Assembly: GCA_045561735.1 (NCBI GenBank)
Contig: JBJKXC010000026.1
Location: forward strand, 8,663-72,662
Source of the DNA: UBA3537 sp045561735
Lineage (GTDB): Bacteria; Bacteroidota; Bacteroidia; Flavobacteriales; Flavobacteriaceae
Reading direction: 5' to 3'
DNA length: 64,000 nucleotides
Shown: in pieces, positions 33,931 to 43,068 of the stretch
Position numbering within the stretch: position 1 is the stretch's first letter
How the letters are laid out: every line of letters begins with the position of its first letter
Translations under genes and position numbers: made by a program
The notes under the pieces: model-generated
What the model was told of the DNA's origin: nothing
Databases searched by the model: none
The model's input: the letters and a program-made list of their open reading frames with translations, nothing else

Positions 33931-35598
33931 ATGAGACATAACAAGATATTTAGATGGTTCTTTATAGCACTACTTTCATTATCTGTGCTAGGCTGTAGTA
34001 AATCCTCCTCAAAATATGGTAACTCCTCACGGGGTACTGGATGGCAAATCAATGCTAAAGAAGGTGGTTTTCAGTACAATACAAGATTTAAAGAACAAGA
34101 GACTGCCCCTGGACTCGTCTTCGTTGAAGGCGGTACTTTTACAATGGGAAAAGTTCAGGATGATGTCATGCACGATTGGAATAACACTCCAAATCAACAA
34201 CACGTTCAATCCTTTTATATCGACGAAACAGAGGTTACAAACCTTATGTACTTAGAGTATTTGGACTGGATTAAACGAGTTTACCCGCCCAAAAACCCTG
34301 AATTCAAGGATATTTATAATGGTTTACTCCCTGACACCTTAGTTTGGAGAAATCGACTGGGTTCTGCCGAAATTTTGGTAGAAAATTATCTACGTCATCC
34401 TGCATACCGTAACTACCCTGTAGTCGGGGTTAGCTGGCTTCAGGCTAATGAATATGCTAAGTGGAGATCAGACCGCGTTGGTGAAATGGTCCTTCAAAAA
34501 GAGGGATATTTAGAAAAAGGAGCACACATCCCAACTGAATCTGTAACTGCTTCTAATAACTTTAACCTTGATACTTATGTGAGTGTCCCAAATCAAACAT
34601 TCAAAGACAGCCTGGGAACCCATTTAGGTGGAAAAGGCAATAGAAGAAATGATACTTTGGTGGGCTTTGCCTCAAGAGAAACAGGTTTAATCCAAATTAG
34701 ATATAGGCTTCCAACAGAAGCAGAATGGGAATATGCAGCTATTGGTCTAACTGAGCTAAGAGAATACAACATCTATCGTGGGAGAAAAAAATACCCCTGG
34801 AATGGTCAGTATACTAGAACTGGTCAAAGAAAAATAAAAGGTGATCAGTTGGCAAACTTTAAGCAAGGAAAGGGCGATTACGGAGGTATTGCCGGATGGT
34901 CAGACGATGGTGCAGACATTACTAACGAAGTAATGTCGTATGATCCGAATGATTTTGGTATTTATGATATGGCGGGTAATGTAGCGGAGTGGGTTGCAGA
35001 TGTGTACCGCCCAATAGTTGATGATGAATTTAATGATTTTGCATATTATAGAGGAAATATTTATACCAAGAACATGCTAGCTGAAGATGGATCTGTAAAA
35101 GTAATTGGGATTGATGATTTTGAGTACGACACACTAACTAATGGAAAAGTTATTGTTAAAAACCTTCCTGGTCAACTTGCTGAAATCCCGGTAGATGAAG
35201 ACGAAACATATTTAAGGGCAAATTTCGATAAAAGTGACAATAGGAATTTTCGAGATGGAGATAAACAATCATCAAGATATTTTGATGATTTTGAAGAAGG
35301 TGAGATTGAATATTCGGATGCTACTAGTAAGATGTACGATTATCCTAAACATACAGTAGGGACCAACTCTGATGGCACACTCAACAGAGAATATGACAAA
35401 TCTAACACAAGGACTTCACTCGTGAATGACCAAGCTCGAGTCTACAAAGGAGGGTCATGGAAAGATAGAGAATTTTGGATAGACCCAGCACAAAGGCGTT
35501 TTTATCCTGAAGATATGGCGACTGATTTTATAGGCTTTAGATGTGCTATGTCTAGAGTTGGATCTAAATCAATGAGTAAAAAGAAAAATAAAAATTAA
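33931..35598 (+). CDS. gldJ: Gliding motility lipoprotein GldJ
   Basis: 555 residues with a lipoprotein signal (LSVLGC, Cys about 22). The body is an FGE-sulfatase (formylglycine-generating-enzyme-like) fold: LVFVEGGTFTMGKV (about 62-75), YRLPTEAEWEYAA and DMAGNVAEWVADVY, ending VYKGGSWKDREFW and FIGFRCAMS. GldJ is essential for gliding and T9SS function and stabilises GldK. It is divergent from porU, and a strong terminator separates it from murF. Confidence 0.95.
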   Translation: MRHNKIFRWFFIALLSLSVLGCSKSSSKYGNSSRGTGWQINAKEGGFQYNTRFKEQETAPGLVFVEGGTFTMGKVQDDVMHDWNNTPNQQHVQSFYIDETEVTNLMYLEYLDWIKRVYPPKNPEFKDIYNGLLPDTLVWRNRLGSAEILVENYLRHPAYRNYPVVGVSWLQANEYAKWRSDRVGEMVLQKEGYLEKGAHIPTESVTASNNFNLDTYVSVPNQTFKDSLGTHLGGKGNRRNDTLVGFASRETGLIQIRYRLPTEAEWEYAAIGLTELREYNIYRGRKKYPWNGQYTRTGQRKIKGDQLANFKQGKGDYGGIAGWSDDGADITNEVMSYDPNDFGIYDMAGNVAEWVADVYRPIVDDEFNDFAYYRGNIYTKNMLAEDGSVKVIGIDDFEYDTLTNGKVIVKNLPGQLAEIPVDEDETYLRANFDKSDNRNFRDGDKQSSRYFDDFEEGEIEYSDATSKMYDYPKHTVGTNSDGTLNREYDKSNTRTSLVNDQARVYKGGSWKDREFWIDPAQRRFYPEDMATDFIGFRCAMSRVGSKSMSKKKNKN

Positions 35599-35618
35599 AC
35601 TTAAGCCCTGGTATTTAT

Positions 35619-35649
35619 AAAAGTCCTAAATATAGTTTAGGACTTTTTT
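35619..35649 (+). terminator. Terminator of gldJ
   Basis: Stem GTCCTAAA / TTTAGGAC with a 5-nt loop, flanked by A4 and T6, 21 nt after the gldJ stop. Confidence 0.88.
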
Positions 35650-35662
35650 GTACATTTAAGTT

Positions 35663-36955
35663 ATGAAAATTGAGAAGCTTCATCACTTATTTTTAAAATT
35701 CAATGGGGTTTCTACAGACACGCGTTCTATATCGAATGGGGCGCTTTTTTTTGCCCTCAAAGGAGATAATTTTAACGGCAATGATTTTGCAACAAAGGCC
35801 CTGGATTCTGGAGCCTCCTATTGTATAATAGACGAACAACAATCCCAAAGTAATGCGCGTTTTATTTTGGTTCCAGATGTTTTAATAACCTTGCAAGAAC
35901 TGGCTAACTTTCATCGCAAATATTTAAATATTCCAATCATTGCTGTTACTGGCAGCAATGGGAAAACAACCACAAAAGAACTGATCAATTCGGTTTTGGG
36001 CCAGCGCTATAAAACACATGCTACACAAGGAAATTATAACAATCATATTGGAGTTCCACTCACTTTGCTTCAAATGGATACCTCAGTAGACATTGGAATC
36101 GTAGAAATGGGTGCCAATCACATTGGAGAAATCGCAAATCTTTGTCAAATTTCGGCCCCGAACTACGGCTACATTACTAATTTTGGTAAGGCCCATTTGG
36201 AAGGTTTCGGTAGTGCTGAAGGCGTGGTCAAAGGTAAATGTGAATTGTACGATTATTTAAAGAGTAACAAAGGTCTTGTTTTTATAAACGGGGATGATAA
36301 AAAGCAAGTACAACAGATTGGAGGCTATAAGAAAGTACATGTTTTTTCAGAAGAAGACAGTTTCAATATTCAAGTTTCAATGACATCTGAATCTCCTTTT
36401 ATAAGCTTTGAATCACAGGGGTGCAAAATGGAAAGTCAGCTTGTTGGAATTTATAATTTTTCCAATGCTGCAGCGGCTATTGCCATGGGTTGCTTTTTTG
36501 AAGTTAGTCTAGAAAATATTAAAAGAGCCATTAAATCTTACACCCCAAATAACAACCGTTCTCAAATTATCCAAAAAGGCTCCAATACCATTATTTTAGA
36601 CGCTTACAATGCCAACCCAAGCAGTATGGAGGTGGCCTTGGATAATTTTAATTCCATGAAAAGCCTTTTCAAGATTGTAATTTTAGGGGATATGTTTGAA
36701 CTGGGTATTTACAGTAAGTCAGAGCATCAAGCCGTTATTGATAAGGTAAATTCTTTAAATTTTTCATTTGCATATTATATAGGTCCACACTTTTATGAAT
36801 TGGCTCCCGATTCATCGAAAGCCAGCTTTTATAAAACTACGGAATTGTTTCGAAATCAGCTTCAGTCCTTAGTTTTTAAAGATGCATTTATTTTAATAAA
36901 AGGGTCTAGGGGTATGGCTTTGGAAAGTTTAATAAATGAAGTTAAGTGTATTTAA
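35663..36955 (+). CDS. murF: UDP-N-acetylmuramoyl-tripeptide--D-alanyl-D-alanine ligase
   Basis: 430 residues. It adds D-Ala-D-Ala to the peptidoglycan precursor, the last cytoplasmic peptide step. Features: N-terminal substrate domain with GVSTDTRSI (about 15-23), P-loop AVTGSNGKTTTKE (94-106), EMGANHIGEI in the centre and LDAYNANPSSM in the C-terminal domain. Slightly short but complete. It stands alone rather than in the dcw cluster; in flavobacteria murF is often next to gldJ. Confidence 0.96.
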   Translation: MKIEKLHHLFLKFNGVSTDTRSISNGALFFALKGDNFNGNDFATKALDSGASYCIIDEQQSQSNARFILVPDVLITLQELANFHRKYLNIPIIAVTGSNGKTTTKELINSVLGQRYKTHATQGNYNNHIGVPLTLLQMDTSVDIGIVEMGANHIGEIANLCQISAPNYGYITNFGKAHLEGFGSAEGVVKGKCELYDYLKSNKGLVFINGDDKKQVQQIGGYKKVHVFSEEDSFNIQVSMTSESPFISFESQGCKMESQLVGIYNFSNAAAAIAMGCFFEVSLENIKRAIKSYTPNNNRSQIIQKGSNTIILDAYNANPSSMEVALDNFNSMKSLFKIVILGDMFELGIYSKSEHQAVIDKVNSLNFSFAYYIGPHFYELAPDSSKASFYKTTELFRNQLQSLVFKDAFILIKGSRGMALESLINEVKCI

Positions 36956-36970
36956 AAATTAAAGATGTAG

Positions 36971-37036
36971 ATGGCAGTCCTATTGATAATAGTAATTCTA
37001 GTTTTAGTTCTGGTATTTCTAACCTTGGGATACTAA
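36971..37036 (+). CDS. Possible 21-residue membrane peptide
   Basis: ATG to TAA encodes 21 residues (MAVLLIIVILVLVLVFLTLGY), nearly all hydrophobic, enough for one membrane helix. It starts 15 nt after the murF stop on the same strand, so it could be translated from the murF transcript. No good Shine-Dalgarno is visible, which is normal in Bacteroidota. It may be chance, given the AT-rich context. No family is recognised. Confidence 0.3.
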   Translation: MAVLLIIVILVLVLVFLTLGY

Positions 37037-37104
37037 ATCTAAATTTTTCATTTTAACAAAGAATAGTAAAAAACTAACATACTAGCGCTGATTGCTTATA
37101 ATAT

Positions 37105-37608
37105 CTAAAGCAAGGATATTGTATCCTTGGTATAATCTTTAGTGAAGGTTATGTTGTAGTTTAAATCCTCAAATTCAACTAATACAATATTGGTTTGTTT
37201 GTGTGACCTTTCTAAAAAAAGTGTGTTTTCGATAGCTATGGATTCTATGTTTCCGTTAGAGTTACAATTAGGAATTTCAAAGTACAAATAAATATCGTGC
37301 AAGTCCTTTGCCATTTCTTTTCCAATCCAATTGTATGCTGCCATTTTTTCATTGATAGAAATTTGCAGATGATGATCGAAATAATTTTTGATGTATTGAT
37401 TGGAAGATTTATTTTCTTTTGGGTTCCCTAGTTTTAATTTGCCAGAACTTTTTGTCTCTAAGGTTTTTTCCAAATCATCAATAGCAACTCTTACAGTTAT
37501 TTCTATTGACTCTTGGGCTGTGTTGTAATGCAAAGTCGTGTGAGATATATGAAAATCATGAAAGGGAAGTATTGTGTAGAGAATTAAAAAGATCAAAGAC
37601 TTTATCAT
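37105..37608 (-). CDS. DUF6702-like small protein, function unknown
   Basis: 167 residues. N-terminal hydrophobic segment (MIKSLIFLILYTILPFHDFH) as signal peptide or anchor, followed by HISHTTLHYNTAQESIEITVRVAIDDLEKTL. This pattern is familiar from small Bacteroidota proteins annotated DUF6702 and encoded beside an M1 peptidase. It lies 26 nt downstream of that peptidase gene on the same strand, so the two probably form an operon. No catalytic motif is seen. Confidence 0.6.
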   Translation of the reverse strand: MIKSLIFLILYTILPFHDFHISHTTLHYNTAQESIEITVRVAIDDLEKTLETKSSGKLKLGNPKENKSSNQYIKNYFDHHLQISINEKMAAYNWIGKEMAKDLHDIYLYFEIPNCNSNGNIESIAIENTLFLERSHKQTNIVLVEFEDLNYNITFTKDYTKDTISLL

Positions 37609-37634
37609 AATAATTTGTCATTAATTTTCTGAGC

Positions 37635-39962
37635 CTATTGTTTTTTGGCTCTTTCAGCTCTTTGCATTGGGTTTTCAAGTTTTTCTTCATCGAGCTTATA
37701 GAGTTGAAAACGTGTCGGTTCAGTTCTTGGAGGCCAATAATTATTATTCAAATCAACATCCGCAGTTTCTAAGAACGGATCCAGTTTGACATTGACTAAT
37801 TGCTTGTCCAGAATAAATACTTTTTTGATTTTTTCATTATTTCTCTTCCATATTTCTGCAGGTATTCTCACGATTTCTTGGGTTCCATCTGTATAAGTAA
37901 ATTCTAGAATGATGGGCATCACAAGTCCTCCGATATTTGTGAACTGCAATTCGTAGTAGTTTTTATCAGAATTTAAAAATGCCTTTTCCTCTTCATCAAG
38001 AGTGTTTAGAAATTCTGCATAGTCTTGTCTGTCTAAAGCATCGGTTATAAAGGGGTCATAAGTAGTGTAAAAATCTACTGCACCTTTATCTTTTTCAGTC
38101 ACTGTTTTAGAAATGGATGTAGCATCGCGTTTTTTTCCAATGTAGGTGCTGTTTTTTTCTTTTTGATTTTTTGCGATGGGATTTTCAATATCAGGATTGG
38201 CAGTATTTATTTTGAACCAATTCACTTGGTCTAAAGAAATATCCACACAATCATTGGTGTAAAACCAGCCTCTCCAAAACCAATCAAGATCGACGGCGCT
38301 GGCATCTTCCATAGTTCTAAAGAAATCTGCTGGTGTAGGGTGTTTAAATGCCCATCTTTCACTGTACGTCTTAAAGGCATAGTCAAACAATTCTCTGCCC
38401 ATAATCGTTTCTCTTAAAATATTGAGCGCCGTGGCAGGTTTCCCGTACGCATTGTTACCAAATTGTAAAATGGATTCAGAATTTGTCATGATTGGTACAA
38501 TTCCGCTTTTATCTCCTTTCATGTATTGAACAATATTTTCTGGAGGCCCTCTTCTTGAAGGATAATCTCTCTCAAATTCTTGTTCCGTAAGGTATTCTAC
38601 AAAGCTGTTTAGACCTTCGTCCATCCATGTCCATTGGCGTTCGTCAGAATTTATAATCATGGGAAAGAAATTATGACCTACCTCGTGGATAATGACACCA
38701 ATCATGCGGTATTTTGTTCTCTGAGAATAGGTCCCATCTTCTTCCGGTCTTCCAAAATTAAAACAAATCATAGGATATTCCATCCCGATGGATTTGGCAT
38801 GAACCGATGTGGCTTGCGGATAAATGTAATCTATGGTGTACTTGGAATAGGTTTTAAGTGTGTGAGCAACGGCTCTGGTTGAATACTGTTCCCAAAGTGG
38901 ATTTCCTTCTTTCGGGTAGTAACTGTAGGCCATTACCCTTTTGCCTGCAATATCTACAGCCATGGCATCCCATATGAATTTCCTAGAGCTCGCCCATCCA
39001 AAGTCTCTCACATTTTCTGCTTCAAAAACCCAAGTCTTTTTTGAATTGCTTTTGGTTTTTTCATTGAGCTCTGCTTCCTTTTGCGTAACAATAATTTCAG
39101 GATCTGTGTAATTATTTTTTGCCTTGTCTAGCCTTTCAATTTGTTTTTTACTTAATACGGAGGTGTGATTTTTGAGTTCTCCGGTGGCAGCCACTATGTG
39201 GTCACTTGGAACAGTAATGCTTACTTTATAATCCCCAAAAGGTAGTGTAAATTCCCCATTGCCAATAAATTGTTTGTTTTGCCAGCCTTCAACTTCATTG
39301 TATACTGCCATTCTGGGGAAAAACTGGGCGATAGTATATATTGAATTTCCTTCTTTTTCAAAGTACTCATAACCACTTCGTCCACCAATTTTTAACCTGT
39401 CATTGATATTATAATGGTAATTTATCTTAAACGAAAAGGATTGTCCCTTTTTTAGTGCCTTTGGGAGTTCTATTCGCATCATGGTTTCATTGATCTTATA
39501 AGACAGGTTTTTGTTATTTGTATCCGTCACCTTTTCAAGCTTGAAGCCACCATCAAAATTCATTCGATCGTGCATCCTTTTGATACTTCCAAAACTCATT
39601 TCGTTACCCATACTGCTAGTGGAAGTGAGTTGTCCGTGCGAGTTTTTTGCGCGAATATTTTGATCCAATTGTATCCATAGATAACTCAGGATGTCTGGAG
39701 AATTGTTGGTATAGGTAATGGTTTCTTTTCCATGAATAATATTATTGACTTCATCTAGTTCTACATCTATCAAATAATCTGCATTTTGTTGATAGTATTC
39801 ATGTCCAGGTGCACCACTGGCAGTTCTATATACATTGGGCGTTGGAAGCTCCTCATATAATTGTTTAAACTTGCTGTTATTCACGTTCTCTTGCGATAAA
39901 AGATTGGAAGAAATGCAAAGCACAATTGTAATAAAATTGATTTTATTTAACTTGAAATACAT
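37635..39962 (-). CDS. M1 family metallopeptidase (gluzincin)
   Basis: 775 residues with a signal peptide (about 1-23), so periplasmic or secreted. The zinc site is HEVGH (426-430) with the third ligand Glu 449 exactly 18 residues later (NSDERQWTWMDEG). A GMEYP segment (393-397) stands where classical M1 enzymes have GAMEN. The N-terminal beta-domain (about 45-260) and a long charged C-terminus follow the bacteroidotal pattern. It probably trims peptides outside the cytoplasm. It forms a likely operon with the DUF6702-like gene. Confidence 0.92.
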   Translation of the reverse strand: MYFKLNKINFITIVLCISSNLLSQENVNNSKFKQLYEELPTPNVYRTASGAPGHEYYQQNADYLIDVELDEVNNIIHGKETITYTNNSPDILSYLWIQLDQNIRAKNSHGQLTSTSSMGNEMSFGSIKRMHDRMNFDGGFKLEKVTDTNNKNLSYKINETMMRIELPKALKKGQSFSFKINYHYNINDRLKIGGRSGYEYFEKEGNSIYTIAQFFPRMAVYNEVEGWQNKQFIGNGEFTLPFGDYKVSITVPSDHIVAATGELKNHTSVLSKKQIERLDKAKNNYTDPEIIVTQKEAELNEKTKSNSKKTWVFEAENVRDFGWASSRKFIWDAMAVDIAGKRVMAYSYYPKEGNPLWEQYSTRAVAHTLKTYSKYTIDYIYPQATSVHAKSIGMEYPMICFNFGRPEEDGTYSQRTKYRMIGVIIHEVGHNFFPMIINSDERQWTWMDEGLNSFVEYLTEQEFERDYPSRRGPPENIVQYMKGDKSGIVPIMTNSESILQFGNNAYGKPATALNILRETIMGRELFDYAFKTYSERWAFKHPTPADFFRTMEDASAVDLDWFWRGWFYTNDCVDISLDQVNWFKINTANPDIENPIAKNQKEKNSTYIGKKRDATSISKTVTEKDKGAVDFYTTYDPFITDALDRQDYAEFLNTLDEEEKAFLNSDKNYYELQFTNIGGLVMPIILEFTYTDGTQEIVRIPAEIWKRNNEKIKKVFILDKQLVNVKLDPFLETADVDLNNNYWPPRTEPTRFQLYKLDEEKLENPMQRAERAKKQ

Positions 39963-40028
39963 ATTTTTCAGAATTTAAAATTAACAAATTGTAAAGACCA
40001 AATTGTTTCAAATGGGTTTGTTTTCATG

Positions 40029-40103
40029 TGGGTCATACTGGATTCGAACCAGTGACTTCTACCCTGTCAAGGTAACACTCTGAACCAACTGAGTTAATGA
40101 CCC
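40029..40103 (-). tRNA. tRNA-Val (anticodon GAC)
   Basis: 75 nt on the - strand. The acceptor stem GGGTCAT pairs with ATGACCC; the anticodon loop is TTGACAG, giving anticodon GAC, which reads GUC/GUU; the T-loop is GGTTCGAATC. The D-arm starts TAACTC. The anticodon stem has a G-U closing pair. CCA is not encoded. Confidence 0.95.
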
Positions 40104-40115
40104 TTAAAGCGACTA

Positions 40116-40123
40116 CAAAAATA
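40116..40123 (-). promoter_or_regulatory. -7 box TATTTTTG for tRNA-Val(GAC)
   Basis: Matches TAnnTTTG on the - strand, 12 nt before the tRNA. No clear -33 TTG. Confidence 0.45.
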
Positions 40124-40187
40124 ACAATATCTTTGGATTACGAGTATTTATTTCTAAATTTATAAAGAATAACCAAAACAATTTTCA

Positions 40188-40919
40188 TTGTATTTTTTTT
40201 CTGAAACAAACACCTACAATCACGTCGTTGATATCATGTCTGCAGAGTGGATTAGAAATACTGCTATTTCGATCGCGATAATTGTTATTTTTTTGTTGTC
40301 CACACGTCGTTTAACAACCAAACAAAAAACCTTACTTTTAAATATTATGGGTATTGTTTTGTTTTTAACTTGCATATACAATCCTTTGCACACCTACATG
40401 TCTGGCAACTTCAGCTTGGCTGTAGATTTACCGCTGCAACTTTGTGGAATCTCAGCTTTTATTTGTTCGATAATCCCTTTTGTAAAAAATAAACAAGGCT
40501 TATTTGATTTTGTGTTCTACACAGGGATAATTGGAGGTTTTATGGGTGTTTTAACACCTCAAATGAGTGATTATGATGGTAGTTTTTATGTTTATTTTGT
40601 GTATTATATACGTCACGTTTTTATTTTTGTAATACCAATATTTATGCTTCAAAATTTTGGTCTAAAGCCCAGAAAAAAATCCATGGTTAGTACATTTTTA
40701 ATATTAAATTTATTGTTGGTAGTTTTGATGCCCTTTAACTTTTATATCGGTGGAAATTATATGTATTTAGCCGAGCCCCCACAAGTCAATAATCCATTAG
40801 TCATAGGAGAATGGCCTTACTATATTTTTTGGTTTGAAATATTTGTTGTAATACTTTTAGTATTGCTATATAATCTTTCTAAGATCTCTTTTAAAAAAAA
40901 TGTTAGCCCTACAATTTAA
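40188..40919 (+). CDS. TIGR02206-like (YwaF-type) integral membrane protein
   Basis: Up to 243 residues with about seven transmembrane segments. The motif LPLQLCGISAF (about 83-93), the HVFIF segment and a final WPYYIFWF resemble the TIGR02206 family of uncharacterised membrane proteins. The TTG at 40188 is the first in-frame start; a later ATG at 40236 (MSAEWIRN) is possible and would lose 16 residues. Function unknown. Confidence 0.75.
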   Translation: MYFFSETNTYNHVVDIMSAEWIRNTAISIAIIVIFLLSTRRLTTKQKTLLLNIMGIVLFLTCIYNPLHTYMSGNFSLAVDLPLQLCGISAFICSIIPFVKNKQGLFDFVFYTGIIGGFMGVLTPQMSDYDGSFYVYFVYYIRHVFIFVIPIFMLQNFGLKPRKKSMVSTFLILNLLLVVLMPFNFYIGGNYMYLAEPPQVNNPLVIGEWPYYIFWFEIFVVILLVLLYNLSKISFKKNVSPTI

Positions 40920-40955
40920 GCGGACTTTATTATCTTAGCATCAATAAAATACGAA

Positions 40956-41645
40956 ATGAAGCCGAGCAAAACAGTCATAATAACAGGAACCAGTCGAGGT
41001 ATTGGATTTGAACTTGTTTCCTTGTTTTCAAAAGCCGGATATGCTGTTTTGGCACTTTCAAGAAATGCCGCCCCTGTATCTGATATGGCCTACAAAAACA
41101 CTACTGCATTTTCATTTGATTTAAACACACCAGAAGCTTATGAAGCCGTTGAAGCTTTTATAGTTAAAGAATGGAATCAGGTTGATATTTTGATTAACAA
41201 TGCCGGATCTTTAATCAATCGGCCTTTTGCACAAACCACAATAGAAGACTTTAAAAATGTTTATAACACCAATGTTTTTGGAGTTGCAGAACTCACCAGG
41301 CGTGTGCTTCCTTTTATGGTTTCTAGTGGTCATGTTCTTAACATCAGTTCAATGGGTGGTGTGCAGGGCTCTGCTAAGTTTCCCGGTTTGTCTGCTTACA
41401 GCTCTAGTAAAGGCGCCCTTATAACATTAACAGAACTTTTGGCTGAGGAGTATAAAGACACAGGCCCATCATTTAATGTTTTGGCCTTAGGGGCAGTTCA
41501 AACGGAAATGCTGGAAGCCGCTTTCCCAGGCTACAAAGCACCGATGAGCGCTAAAGAGATGGCAACTTATATTTTTGAATTTTCAGAAACAGGTCCGCAG
41601 TTTTACAATGGCAAACTCCTGCAAGTTTCTAACTCTACACCCTAG
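40956..41645 (+). CDS. Short-chain dehydrogenase/reductase (SDR)
   Basis: 229 residues. Classical SDR: TGTSRGIG cofactor motif at 10-17, NNAG at 81-84, catalytic Ser 131/132 region, and Tyr 148 - Lys 152 in YSSSK. NADP(H) preference is suggested by the Arg at 14. It resembles sepiapterin-reductase-like SDRs, but the substrate is not known. It lies 36 nt after the TIGR02206-like gene and 75 nt before ffh. Confidence 0.9.
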   Translation: MKPSKTVIITGTSRGIGFELVSLFSKAGYAVLALSRNAAPVSDMAYKNTTAFSFDLNTPEAYEAVEAFIVKEWNQVDILINNAGSLINRPFAQTTIEDFKNVYNTNVFGVAELTRRVLPFMVSSGHVLNISSMGGVQGSAKFPGLSAYSSSKGALITLTELLAEEYKDTGPSFNVLALGAVQTEMLEAAFPGYKAPMSAKEMATYIFEFSETGPQFYNGKLLQVSNSTP

Positions 41646-41690
41646 AATTGTTTATTGAGTTGATAAACGGAAATAAAAAAAATATTTCGT

Positions 41691-41698
41691 TACTTTTG
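41691..41698 (+). promoter_or_regulatory. -7 box TACTTTTG for ffh
   Basis: Matches TAnnTTTG, 22 nt before the ffh ATG; the -33 element is not at the usual spacing. Confidence 0.45.
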
Positions 41699-41720
41699 TA
41701 ACTGCAAATTAACTTCCCTA

Positions 41721-43052
41721 ATGTTTAATAATTTAAGTGAAAAATTAGATAAGGCCTTACACGTTTTAAAAGGGCATGGTAGCATTACCGAAATTAATGT
41801 TGCCGAAACACTCAAAGCCGTTCGTCGTGCCTTATTGGATGCTGATGTAAATTATAAAATTGCCAAAACTTTTACCAATAAGGTAAAAGAAAAGGCCTTA
41901 GGACAAAATGTTTTGACGACGCTTCAGCCTGGTCAATTGATGGTCAAAATTGTCAAAGACGAACTCACTGAGCTTATGGGGGGAGATGCAGCTGGCGTAA
42001 ATCTTTCTGGCGCACCATCCATTGTTTTAATGTCTGGATTACAGGGTTCAGGGAAAACAACATTTTCTGGAAAATTGGCGCAATTTCTCAAAACAAAAAA
42101 ATCTAAAATTCCTATGTTGGTTGCCTGTGATGTTTACCGTCCGGCGGCCATAGACCAGTTGCATATTGTTGGCGAGCAGGTCGGAGCAGAGGTTTACAGC
42201 GACCCTGGAAATAATGATCCTGTAGCCATTGCTAAAGCAGGTGTTGCCGAAGCTAAATCAAAAGGCTGTAATGTGGTCATTATTGATACGGCAGGACGTT
42301 TGGCAATAGATCAGGAAATGATGACTGAAATTGCCAATATTCAAAAAGCAATTAAGCCTCAAGAAACCCTTTTTGTCGTAGATTCTATGACGGGTCAAGA
42401 TGCGGTAAATACTGCCAAAGCATTTAATGATATTTTAAATTTTGATGGGGTTATACTCACAAAGTTAGATGGCGATACAAGAGGTGGCGCCGCCATTTCC
42501 ATTAAATCTGTTGTCAATAAACCCATAAAATATATTGGTACTGGAGAGAAAATGGATGCCATAGATGTTTTCTACCCCGCTCGAATGGCCGATCGTATTT
42601 TGGGCATGGGTGATGTCGTTTCATTGGTAGAACGCGCCCAAGAGCAATTTGATGAGCAACAGGCCCGTAAAATTCAAAAGAAGATTGCCAAAAATCAGTT
42701 TGGTTTTGATGATTTCTTATCCCAAATTCAGCAAATTAAGAAAATGGGGAGTATGAAAGACCTCATGGGGATGATCCCAGGAATGGGTAAAATGATGAAG
42801 GACATTGATATTGATGACGATGCTTTTAAGCACATTGAAGCCATCATTCATTCCATGACTCCAAAAGAGCGTTCCAATCCATCTGTTATTAATGCTAGTC
42901 GTAAAAAAAGGATCGGTGCCGGCTCTGGAACTTCTGTTCAAGATGTTAATAAATTAATGAAACAGTTCGGTCAAATGAGTAAAATGATGAAAATGATGCA
43001 AGGCAATAAAGGCCGCAACATGATGCAGATGATGAAAAATATGCCAAGATAA
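41721..43052 (+). CDS. ffh: Signal recognition particle protein Ffh
   Basis: 443 residues. GTPase that binds signal sequences and SRP RNA and delivers ribosomes to FtsY and the Sec translocon. N domain 1-90; P-loop GLQGSGKTTF (106-115); DTAGR and TKLDGDTRGGAA motifs; methionine-rich M domain from about 295 with IPGMGKMMKD and the tail KMMKMMQGNKGRNMMQMMK. Length normal. folD follows 16 nt later, so they are probably co-transcribed. Confidence 0.98.
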   Translation: MFNNLSEKLDKALHVLKGHGSITEINVAETLKAVRRALLDADVNYKIAKTFTNKVKEKALGQNVLTTLQPGQLMVKIVKDELTELMGGDAAGVNLSGAPSIVLMSGLQGSGKTTFSGKLAQFLKTKKSKIPMLVACDVYRPAAIDQLHIVGEQVGAEVYSDPGNNDPVAIAKAGVAEAKSKGCNVVIIDTAGRLAIDQEMMTEIANIQKAIKPQETLFVVDSMTGQDAVNTAKAFNDILNFDGVILTKLDGDTRGGAAISIKSVVNKPIKYIGTGEKMDAIDVFYPARMADRILGMGDVVSLVERAQEQFDEQQARKIQKKIAKNQFGFDDFLSQIQQIKKMGSMKDLMGMIPGMGKMMKDIDIDDDAFKHIEAIIHSMTPKERSNPSVINASRKKRIGAGSGTSVQDVNKLMKQFGQMSKMMKMMQGNKGRNMMQMMKNMPR

Positions 43053-43068
43053 GACCCATTACAGGATT

